Origin: a bacterium
Lineage (GTDB): Bacteria > Patescibacteriota > Gracilibacteria > UM-FILTER-43-11
Reading direction: 5' to 3'
DNA length: 13,893 nt
Assembly: GCA_030426875.1 (NCBI GenBank)
Contig: JAUHXI010000017.1
Coordinates: 1 to 13,893, forward strand
A model generated the notes under the pieces. It did no database searches. It was not told where the DNA came from and saw only the letters and a program-made list of their open reading frames with translations. Positions 1 to 6,408 of the stretch are shown here, piece by piece; position 1 is the first letter of the stretch; each line of letters starts with the position of its first letter. The translations under genes were made by a program, and so were the position numbers.

Positions 1-870
1 TCCAGGAGATATCCAATAGAACTCCCATTTTTCCGGTAGTTCTATGCTGAGGCCGGGATAGCCTTCAAATGCATGTGACCCCGTTTGATTAGCAGCATTT
101 AAAACGGCCCAATCCGCTCTCAATTGAGCGGTGGCTTCAACATTGTTGACACCTTCCTTTCCTTGTTCAGAGTTGATCCACTCCGCCACTTCTCCACTAT
201 CCAGAGCTCTTCCAACGGTTTGAAGGTCGCTCAATACGTAGGTAGGGATGCCAATCAAACGTCCTTGATCATCCAGCATGGTCCCTCCTGAATTCCCAGA
301 ATCAATGTCTGCATCACTTTTTAAATAGGTGTAACCATTGCTTTCCTCAAACCCACTGATGAAGCCCTGAGTCACATGAATGGTGATGCCACCGCTCTCC
401 GGATAACCCAAAACCGTAACACTGTCGCCTATTTCTGGCTCCAGACCCAGGTCATAGTCCAAGTGCGGAAACTCAGTGGGGGGGTCACCCCAAATGGTCT
501 CTTCATTGATTTGCAATAAGGCTAGGTCTATTTTTTCATCATAGCGAATGAGTTCGGCCGTAAAGCGGCACTCTGGTTCAAATTTGGGGTCTGCAGTCAC
601 GCAAACACTAAACGCATCGGTGGGCCTTTTGGTGTAGTCATTCATGATCACATGAGCATTGGTCAACACCAAGCCATCGTCACTAATCAGCGTGCCAGAT
701 CCTGTTCCTTCCCACGAAAGACTGCCATTTAAATACTGATCATAGCCAACAATTTTAACTGTGGTGCTAAAAGGGTCCTCTGCCGCATGGGCTGTTTGAA
801 ACAAAGCTGGGCTCACCCCCAATAAATAAAAAGTTGCAGCAGTCAGTGCACTGAGTCGTTTGATAGTCAT
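1..870 (-). CDS. Secreted trypsin-like serine protease (S1 fold), 3' part cut by the window edge
   Basis: The frame is open from an ATG at 870 to base 1, giving 290 codons without a stop. Residues 1-29 look like a signal peptide: KR near the start, a hydrophobic stretch, then an A-H-A|A cleavage site. A chymotrypsin-fold protease domain follows, with His73 in TNAHV, Asp115 in KIDLALL and Ser194 in GNSGG, so the catalytic triad is intact. Cys90 and Cys101 could form a disulfide. The layout resembles HtrA/S1C-type peptidases, but no PDZ domain is visible before the edge. From about residue 270 (the words GYPGLSIELPEKW) a new module seems to begin that I cannot name. The protein likely acts outside the cytoplasmic membrane; its substrate is unknown. 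No Shine-Dalgarno precedes the ATG. The protease identity is secure; the full length and C-terminal domain are unknown. Confidence 0.9.
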   Translation of the reverse strand, partial: MTIKRLSALTAATFYLLGVSPALFQTAHAAEDPFSTTVKIVGYDQYLNGSLSWEGTGSGTLISDDGLVLTNAHVIMNDYTKRPTDAFSVCVTADPKFEPECRFTAELIRYDEKIDLALLQINEETIWGDPPTEFPHLDYDLGLEPEIGDSVTVLGYPESGGITIHVTQGFISGFEESNGYTYLKSDADIDSGNSGGTMLDDQGRLIGIPTYVLSDLQTVGRALDSGEVAEWINSEQGKEGVNNVEATAQLRADWAVLNAANQTGSHAFEGYPGLSIELPEKWEFYWISPG

Positions 871-900
871 GAGTATTTTTTAGTTATTCGTATTGTTCTC

Positions 901-929
901 AATATACCCTTACCCCACGCATTCCTCAA
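901..929 (-). promoter_or_regulatory. Sigma70-like promoter of the serine protease gene
   Basis: Read on the minus strand, TTGAGG (929-924) is followed by exactly 17 nt and then TATATT (906-901). This is a 4/6 match to the -35 and a 5/6 match to the -10 consensus at ideal spacing. Transcription would start near 894 and give a leader of about 24 nt with no ribosome binding site. Confidence 0.6.
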
Positions 930-965
930 GCATTCTCTTATTAAATGCAACGATTGAGGAGCTGC

Positions 966-1057
966 TAGCGGTTAACTCTTAGCTGTTGGAGAAACGACTT
1001 TTAGCTTTGTCAAAAATAAAGAAAAGCTTACCGCTAACCCTTAGACGCTCACCGCTT
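966..1057. repeat. Two inverted arrays of degenerate heptamers
   Basis: On the plus strand 966-986 splits into TAGCGGT, TAACTCT and TAGCTGT. Bases 1030-1057 split into ACCGCTA, ACCCTTA, GACGCTC and ACCGCTT, whose reverse complements are again TAGCGGT-like. The two arrays are therefore in opposite orientation, 43 nt apart. They look like decayed short tandem repeats of period 7. The function is unknown. Confidence 0.5.
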
Positions 1058-1188
1058 CTAAAAACTATTAATAGTCGAAGTGTCTATGAACTGTGTTAAA
1101 ATTACTTTACAACATATTCCTCAATATGGTTTAGTTTATTTAGTTCGGCTAAGTGTAGCTCATATATTAAGAAAATGAATTCAGAATA

Positions 1189-3135
1189 ATGAATCCAAAA
1201 AAAAGCGAAAAACTCCATTACAAGTTTGAAAATTTCATGGCCAAAGGGGGTCGATCCATTTTTATCAGCTTGTTGATTTTATTTTTTGGTGGCTTTCTGT
1301 TGGTCGGCTTGATTCGCTTTGCAACCACGCTAATTTTTCCTGATTTAGATCCCTTCAGCAGCTTTTTCGAGCACATTTGGCTGACCTTCTTAGAGATGAC
1401 CGATCCAGGGAATATGGCGCGTGATACCGATCATTCGGCTGTTTACAAAGTCTCGGGAGTGCTGGCGGGCTTGATCGGTGTGATCATTGTATCCATGCTC
1501 ATTGCCTTCATCACCACGCAATTAGAGCGAGTGTTACGTAATTTTAGACGAGGCAGGAGTCGTGTGCTAGAGCAAGGCCACACCTTGATTTTGGGCTGGA
1601 ATGAGCGGGTCGTGGACATCATTCGAGAGCTCATCATCGCCAATGAAAGTGAAGACGACGCCTCGATTGTGATCTTGTCCGAAGAGCCAAAGGAAGACAT
1701 GGATGACGCCATACAAGCGGCTTTCCCCGATTCTAAAGGCACAAAAATCATCACTCGTCATGGCTCCTCAGCCCGTCTCATTGATTTGGCACGAGTCAAT
1801 CCTAGCAAAGCCAAATCAGCCATTGTCCTTGCCTCCGCCTCACAGAGTGAGACCTTTGATGAAAAACAAGCCTCAGACGCCCACACTCTCAAAACCCTTC
1901 TGGCGATTTTAGAGAACGACCCTGATCACAGCATCAATATAGTTGTGGAATTGTTACTCGAGCAAAATCGAAATGTCCTACCCGTTTTCAATTCGGATAA
2001 AATCATCTCGCTCAATAGTTGGGATATTTTAGGTAAGTTGATTGTCCAGACTTCTATCACGAGTGGCCTTTCGGTGGTTTACAACGAAATTCTTTCCTTT
2101 GATGGCTGTGAGTTGTACATCCACCACGATGACTGGAAGGGTTTGAGTTTTTATGAACTGGCCTATTATCTTAAAGACGGGGTCCCACTGGGGGTTTGTC
2201 GCGCCGATGGAAAAATCACCATGCGGCCCGAAAAAGATTTTCAATTGGAAGAAACCGATCATGTGATCATTCTAGCCCAAGACGATTCAACCATTGAATT
2301 GGCTGATAAAAGCTTGGTTGAAGACAGCGATTTGATTTTCAGTGAGAAGCAGTCTGAACCACTCAATACCAAGCGCCAACTCATTATGGGGTGGCACACT
2401 GTTGTTTCAACCATTGTGAATGAAAGTGTGGATTATCTGGGGGAAGGGGCTCAAATTGATATCCTTACGCATGAGCCGACTGAGCACGTGAAACAGGAAT
2501 TTGAACAATTGAAAGCCCTCAATTCAGGGGTTAAAATGAATCTCATCGATGCGGACGCCCTGTCCATAAAATCTCTAGAGAAGGCAAATCCCTTCACGTA
2601 TGACACGGTGATTTTACTCTCTCAAAATGAAGGAAAGGCTGACATTGAGCGTCTAGATGCTCAAACCTTGGTCACCCTCCTGCTTTTAAGAACTCTAGCT
2701 AAGCAACACCCCAAAGAAGCCCAATCCACCAAGATCATCACTCAAATCCTCAACTCTGACAATGAAGAGTTGATGACTCAAGCGGATGTGGATGACTTCA
2801 TCATCAGTAATAAGGTGATCACTCAACTTTTTGCTCAGGTGAGCGAAAATCCAGAAATGCTGAATGTGTATGAAGAGATTTTTAAAGAGGAGGGGAGTGA
2901 GATCTATCTGAAGCCGTTGGACCTTTTTCTGGCTGATTTTTCAAGAGAGTTCACGTTTGGTGATTTGATGATGGCTGCTGAACACCGTGAAGAAATCTGT
3001 TTGGGTTTACGTTTAGATGAACATGCCAATGACCCCAAAAAGAACTTTGGAGTGATTTTGGACCCCCCCAAAGACCAACGCTTTACGCTCACTGCGAAGG
3101 ATAGTTTGGTGGTGTTGGCAGAGGATGCGGAGTAG
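1189..3135 (+). CDS. CASTOR/POLLUX-like putative ion channel with two RCK modules
   Basis: The protein has 648 residues and no signal peptide. Two hydrophobic helices lie at about 22-44 and 87-110. A re-entrant pore-like segment between them (about 58-80) contains TDPGN rather than the TVGYG filter of potassium channels. A basic stretch (RNFRRGRSRVLEQGH, about 117-131) leads to a first cytoplasmic RCK/Rossmann module (about 132-260, starting LILGWNERV) with a TrkA-C-like part near 300-365. A second module starts with LIMGWH (about 398) and ends in a similar C-terminal part (about 560-648). This order, the DPG pore word and the length match bacterial homologues of plant CASTOR/POLLUX nuclear-envelope channels. 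It likely forms a tetrameric cation channel gated by ligands at the RCK ring; ion and ligand cannot be told from sequence. The ATG at 1189 begins close to TM1 and has no Shine-Dalgarno. It sits alone between two long non-coding stretches. Confidence 0.85.
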   Translation: MNPKKSEKLHYKFENFMAKGGRSIFISLLILFFGGFLLVGLIRFATTLIFPDLDPFSSFFEHIWLTFLEMTDPGNMARDTDHSAVYKVSGVLAGLIGVIIVSMLIAFITTQLERVLRNFRRGRSRVLEQGHTLILGWNERVVDIIRELIIANESEDDASIVILSEEPKEDMDDAIQAAFPDSKGTKIITRHGSSARLIDLARVNPSKAKSAIVLASASQSETFDEKQASDAHTLKTLLAILENDPDHSINIVVELLLEQNRNVLPVFNSDKIISLNSWDILGKLIVQTSITSGLSVVYNEILSFDGCELYIHHDDWKGLSFYELAYYLKDGVPLGVCRADGKITMRPEKDFQLEETDHVIILAQDDSTIELADKSLVEDSDLIFSEKQSEPLNTKRQLIMGWHTVVSTIVNESVDYLGEGAQIDILTHEPTEHVKQEFEQLKALNSGVKMNLIDADALSIKSLEKANPFTYDTVILLSQNEGKADIERLDAQTLVTLLLLRTLAKQHPKEAQSTKIITQILNSDNEELMTQADVDDFIISNKVITQLFAQVSENPEMLNVYEEIFKEEGSEIYLKPLDLFLADFSREFTFGDLMMAAEHREEICLGLRLDEHANDPKKNFGVILDPPKDQRFTLTAKDSLVVLAEDAE

Positions 3136-3214
3136 GGGGATGGAATTTTTCATTCAAATGTCAAGGTCCCCTCTAGTTGACCATAGGGTGAGGGCTTGAT
3201 TGTATTAACAAAAT

Positions 3215-3240
3215 GTAGAGATGCAACATGTTGCGCCTCT
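3215..3240. repeat. GTAGAG-type palindromic repeat with trailing T run
   Basis: From 3217 to 3240 the sequence is a 24-nt near-perfect palindrome. AGAGATGCAACA is followed directly by TGTTGCGCCTCT, with one A/C mismatch and one T-G wobble in the 12-bp stem. TTTT follows (3240-3243). It resembles, from memory, the GTAGAGACGCAA...-type palindromes scattered through many bacterial genomes. It lies 80 nt after the channel gene and could also serve as its terminator. Confidence 0.55.
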
Positions 3241-3502
3241 TTTAATTCCACGTGTTTTATTCAGCAGATTTCCTTTTTTTGTTTCACCTCTTTTTTTGTT
3301 TGTTTTTTTCTTTTCTTCATTTTTGACCGCAAAAACGAAGCAAAAACGGCTGGGGAGAACACGACGCGGATTCAGCATTATTCCTTTATTCAATGTTTTA
3401 CCCGCTCGTTTCTCACCAGGCCCCTAGCCTTACCGGGAAATCAACACTTATTTATAGGGTTTGGAATGGTGTTAAAACTTTCATTTAGAATTTATTCAAG
3501 TG

Positions 3503-3538
3503 AAAAATCTCCTGCGCCAAAGGGACCAGGAGATTTTT
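3503..3538. terminator. Bidirectional terminator-like hairpin, 12-bp stem
   Basis: AAAAATCTCCTG (3503-3514) pairs perfectly with CAGGAGATTTTT (3527-3538) around a 12-nt loop. The stem has A5 on its 5' side and T5 on its 3' side, so it reads as an intrinsic terminator on both strands. It lies 368 nt after the channel gene and no gene ends close to it. It may therefore mark a lost gene or a repeat rather than a working terminator. Confidence 0.5.
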
Positions 3539-3746
3539 CCTCCGAGAACTCACCCAGTCAAAGCCAGTGAAACAAATATTAGATAAGAGGAAGGTTACAC
3601 TCCATGACCACCCCCCCCCTCGTAACCAGCGCGTGCTTAATTCACCCCAACACACACCACTACTTTCCAATTCTTATCCTGAGCAATGCCGAATGGATCT
3701 AAATAAAATCTAATCACTAATTTCTAAACTTGAAACCTTATTATAC

Positions 3747-3848
3747 GGATCCCCCCAACCCCCTTTCGCAAGGGGGAATATTTGGTGCTAAGAGAGAGGG
3801 GAAATTTGACAGGTCCCCCTCTTGAGAAAGAGGGGTCAGGGGAGATTT
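3747..3848. repeat. Pair of C-rich stem-loop units in inverted orientation (REP/BIME or MITE-like)
   Basis: The left unit runs GGATCCCCCCAACCCCC into a stem CCCCCTT/AAGGGGG (3759-3765 with 3770-3776, loop TCGC). The right unit has the stem CCCCTCTT/AAGAGGGG (3816-3823 with 3828-3835, loop GAGA), then TCAGGGGAGATT. The reverse complement of the right unit (ATCTCCCCTGACCCCTCTTT) aligns with the left unit (ATCCCCCCAACCCCCTTT). They are two copies of one element facing each other about 40 nt apart. This is the layout of paired REP units or of a MITE with hairpin-bearing ends. No transposase is present in the window. Confidence 0.6.
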
Positions 3849-3882
3849 TTTTTTGAATTTCAAATTTACAATTCATTTGGAA

Positions 3883-3903
3883 AGTGGAGGGTGGTGAGTA
3901 GTG
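3883..3903. repeat. Degenerate heptamer array
   Basis: Three consecutive 7-nt units, AGTGGAG, GGTGGTG and AGTAGTG, are followed by a weaker fourth (AATGAGT, 3904-3910). They share G/T positions at period 7. The array is short and degenerate, so chance cannot be excluded for this site alone. Confidence 0.35.
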
Positions 3904-3939
3904 AATGAGTTAAGAATGTGTTTTTCTGGTCGTGCCCTA

Positions 3940-4003
3940 GCCCCCTCCTCAAGTGAGGAGGGGAACTGAATTTGGCTTTTAAAATTCACACACCCCCTCT
4001 TGA
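3940..4003. repeat. Third C-rich stem-loop unit and a fourth fragment
   Basis: CCCCTCCTC (3942-3950) pairs with GAGGAGGGG (3955-3963) around AAGT. The flanks (CCTAG before, AACT after) resemble those of the neighbouring pair. At 3993-4003 CCCCCTCTTGA repeats the left arm of the unit at 3815-3825 without its right arm. This suggests a truncated copy. Confidence 0.5.
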
Positions 4004-4084
4004 TTTTTAATGTTTAAACCCTCGCTATATATAGGTATAGATTTTAAAGCTAGAAATTTCTAGATGAATTGAGGGCTAAAACCC

Positions 4085-4113
4085 TTGCTTTTTTTTAGAA
4101 AGTTTGTTATAAT
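4085..4113 (+). promoter_or_regulatory. Promoter of the 717-residue orphan gene, with upstream palindromes
   Basis: TTGCTT (4085-4090), a 17-nt spacer and a perfect TATAAT (4108-4113) form a good sigma70-like promoter. The start site would be near 4120 and the leader about 35 nt, without Shine-Dalgarno. Upstream lie a perfect 14-bp palindrome CTAGAAATTTCTAG (4050-4063) and the 10-bp palindrome CTATATATAG (4025-4034). Their place just before the -35 box would suit a dimeric regulator, which is inference. Confidence 0.65.
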
Positions 4114-4154
4114 AGTGAGATAACATCAAAAAAATAGAAATTAACATTATTATT

Positions 4155-6308
4155 ATGCCAGCAGAGCAACAATCACAATGGTCAATAAAGCCTGAAGAAG
4201 GTAAAAAAAACACAGAAGCTGAGTCAGAACTAGAGATCAAAACACCTGATCTCGAATGGAAAAATCCGGCATCGGCATCAATGGGCCTTGTAGGTAAAGC
4301 GCCTGACTCAGAGCCAAGCTCATCAAAGGTAGGGCCTAAGGAAGCTAAACCAATCTCAGAATTAAGACAAAATCTTTTGGAGCCCGAGTCGGAGCCTGAA
4401 GAAAGTCAAGCAACCTCAGGAGAGCTTATGGATCCAACAAGAAGGGTAAAAGATGCGCTTGTTAATGCAGCAGAAGCTGCAAAAGATCAATTTAAAGAGG
4501 CGATTGAAGCCATAGGAGCCAATGAGCACAGTGAATTAAGTAAATTGGCTAGCACCATTGAAGTACCAGAGGATTTAACAGCTCTTAAAAGTAAGGATTT
4601 AAAAATTCTAATAAAACAGCTCTCACGTGTTGTAACATTTTGCATACAGGAAAGAAGGAAGGGTGAGAAATCGAATTTGGATCTAAAACTTGCCAGTGAT
4701 ACCATTGATAGATATGGTAAACCTCTTACTGAAGCTAAAAAAGAGCTACAAAAAAGGCGTGATGCATATAATAAAAGAATAGGTAAAACCACAGACGAAA
4801 CCCCATCCATAAGCCAAGCAGAACGGGATGAAATTGAAGCCGGTAATGGAGCATTTGAACAAGCCCCAGACATTGGAGGATTACGAACTGAATTGACCAC
4901 CGCCATTAAAGCCGGTGATCTCAACACAGTCTACGCAATTGGCAAAAGAATAAGCAAGGGTTGGAGTGGTGATGTATTCATTGAAGATGATGACAGCCAA
5001 GCCAATGAAAGAAGTGCAAACTCTGGTAAAACCGCTGAAAACCTTTCAAAAGCAGTTCCTAAAAGAATTCAAGAAATTATAAATGGCATGACAACAAGAC
5101 AATTGAGAAACTTGGTCAATCTAGAGCTGAAAAGTGTGCGTGATTACATTGCAGCAAACAACAAAGAAGCTGTTGAGGAAATAGATATAAATAAACTGAA
5201 TAACCAAGAATTGGCAGATCTTATTAAGGTTAGATATGTCGATAAAGGTTCACTTAAAAATGTTAGCGATGAACTAGTTCAAAGAGTGGAAGCAAATCAA
5301 AAAAAGAAATCAATCATATACTGGGCAAAAGAAAGACTCCGATCAATTAATTCCACTCCAACAGAACTAGTTGAAGATTATAGCCCTGCAGAAAACTTGA
5401 AAAAAATGAGTGATGAAGATTTGGCAGAGCGGGTCAAGGATTTAAATATCATGAAGCAAGCACTGAGTGATAACCCTGATGAATTTGATGATGCCAATGA
5501 ACGAATCGATGCCATCGATATAGCCCTAGAAAAAACCATTGCAGAGCAACAGCACCGAAAAAATCCTGAAAAAAAATCCGAAAAAGAGCCATCTAAAACT
5601 AACGAAAATAAAACACCTAAGGAGTCAAAGAGTGAAAGCTCTGAAGACCCCAATGGTGACTCTGCAACTGATAAGCTAAATGAAGCAATGGCTGCAAAAA
5701 GAGAGTATGATGGACCATTGGAAGTAGACACAAATATCGGTAGACCCTATAAAGGTCCGACAGAGGCTGAAGTACCTGTGGTAGACAAAAAGACTCAAGT
5801 AAAACCTGAGGCAAAGGCTGAGGTGAAAGCTGAAGTAAAACCTGAGGCAAAGGCTGATGTGAAAGCTGAAGTAAAACCTGAGGCAAAGGCTGAGGTGAAA
5901 GCTGAATCTGCAGCCAAGTCAAGCAAGAAACCAACTGAAGCCAAAGAAAAAAGCGGTAAATCCCCAATGCTCATGGACTCAGTCAGTAAAAATAGACTCA
6001 AACCCTTAGAGCTGAAATTGGTTAAAGCACTAGAAAAGAATGATAGCAATGCCATTAAAAAAATTGAAGAACAACTAAATAAATGGAACTATTTTGAACA
6101 AAGCGCAGCCGAAAGATCAATGGGGAAAAGGGCAACCGTTACCGCAAGAAAACAAGCCATCATAGGAAACTTATCCATGAATGGATTGAACCGATTGACT
6201 CAGACCTTAGGTAAGTATGATAAATTAATTGGAAGAAGCTCTTCCCTCTATACCCTTGCAGAAAAGAGAAAAAAAGCGATAAAAACTAGCGAGAAGGTTG
6301 CATCATAA
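4155..6308 (+). CDS. Orphan charged, repeat-containing protein of unknown function
   Basis: I do not recognise this 717-residue protein. It has no signal peptide and no membrane segment, and is rich in K, E, D, S and N, so a soluble, partly disordered or helical cytoplasmic protein is likely. Residues 1-95 are acidic and low-complexity. Helical blocks (about 96-205, 240-270, 300-400, 410-470) follow, then a charged linker (470-548), three 12-residue repeats VKPEAKAEVKAE (549-584) and a C-terminal helical block (611-717). Five sites share one pattern, [LI]-x2-[LM]-x4-L: L141/L144/L149, I309/M312/L317, I345/L348/L353, L415/M418/L423 and I670/L673/L678. Segments 247-270 and 622-644 also resemble each other (A[IL]xxxDxxx[VI]xxIxxx[IL], ending in W). 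The design suggests repeated small helical modules on a flexible scaffold. It has its own promoter and ends at a strong terminator, so it is a single-gene unit. It is a real gene by length and codon pattern; the role is open. Confidence 0.8.
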   Translation: MPAEQQSQWSIKPEEGKKNTEAESELEIKTPDLEWKNPASASMGLVGKAPDSEPSSSKVGPKEAKPISELRQNLLEPESEPEESQATSGELMDPTRRVKDALVNAAEAAKDQFKEAIEAIGANEHSELSKLASTIEVPEDLTALKSKDLKILIKQLSRVVTFCIQERRKGEKSNLDLKLASDTIDRYGKPLTEAKKELQKRRDAYNKRIGKTTDETPSISQAERDEIEAGNGAFEQAPDIGGLRTELTTAIKAGDLNTVYAIGKRISKGWSGDVFIEDDDSQANERSANSGKTAENLSKAVPKRIQEIINGMTTRQLRNLVNLELKSVRDYIAANNKEAVEEIDINKLNNQELADLIKVRYVDKGSLKNVSDELVQRVEANQKKKSIIYWAKERLRSINSTPTELVEDYSPAENLKKMSDEDLAERVKDLNIMKQALSDNPDEFDDANERIDAIDIALEKTIAEQQHRKNPEKKSEKEPSKTNENKTPKESKSESSEDPNGDSATDKLNEAMAAKREYDGPLEVDTNIGRPYKGPTEAEVPVVDKKTQVKPEAKAEVKAEVKPEAKADVKAEVKPEAKAEVKAESAAKSSKKPTEAKEKSGKSPMLMDSVSKNRLKPLELKLVKALEKNDSNAIKKIEEQLNKWNYFEQSAAERSMGKRATVTARKQAIIGNLSMNGLNRLTQTLGKYDKLIGRSSSLYTLAEKRKKAIKTSEKVAS
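5799..5906 (+). repeat. Three tandem 36-bp repeats inside the orphan gene
   Basis: Three consecutive 36-bp units encode VKPEAKAEVKAE, VKPEAKADVKAE and VKPEAKAEVKAE. The copies are nearly identical at DNA level; the clearest difference is GAG to GAT in the middle unit. Such recent, in-frame repeats often vary in number between strains and encode a flexible lysine/glutamate/alanine linker. Confidence 0.85.
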
Positions 6309-6351
6309 GCCACAACTTCAAGTTGACATACTTTAAGTTGAGTACCAATAA

Positions 6352-6386
6352 AAAAAATCCGATCCCACATAGGGATCGGATTTTTT
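6352..6386. terminator. Bidirectional intrinsic terminator between the orphan gene and ftsZ
   Basis: AAAAAATCCGATCCC (6352-6366) pairs perfectly with GGGATCGGATTTTTT (6372-6386) around the loop ACATA. This gives a 15-bp stem flanked by A and T runs. It lies 44 nt after the plus-strand stop and 23 nt beyond the ftsZ stop, so one hairpin serves both convergent transcripts. Confidence 0.9.
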
Positions 6387-6408
6387 AGAATCAAACGAAA
6401 CTCAAACA

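Larger units (their letters stand above)
871..1188. other. 318-nt divergent intergenic region
   Basis: This separates the minus-strand protease from the plus-strand channel gene. It holds the protease promoter (901-929) and two inverted arrays of degenerate 7-nt units (966-986 and 1030-1057). No RNA gene and no convincing coding frame are seen. I could not find a well-spaced promoter for the channel gene; TATATT at 1163-1168 is a possible -10 without a good -35. Confidence 0.6.
3136..4154. other. 1-kb non-coding repeat island
   Basis: No frame here looks coding. A 124-codon open frame at 3196-3570 is made of poly-T-derived Phe runs and reads through palindromes. The stretch contains a widespread-type palindrome (3215-3240), T-rich tracts (about 3266-3325), a bidirectional terminator-like hairpin (3503-3538), a C9 run (3611-3619), three C-rich stem-loop units (3747-3963) with a fourth fragment (3993-4003), a heptamer array (3883-3903), two palindromes (4025-4034, 4050-4063) and the promoter of the next gene. 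Confidence 0.65.

Noticed and set aside
3196..3570. 124-codon open frame on the plus strand in the 1-kb island
   Set aside because: Its Phe/Cys runs come from poly-T tracts, and it reads through the palindrome at 3215-3240 and the hairpin at 3503-3538. There is no promoter or ribosome binding site.
5617..5967. 116-codon minus-strand frame with LSPQPLPQVLL repeats
   Set aside because: The repeats are just the antisense translation of the 36-bp tandem repeats in the orphan gene.
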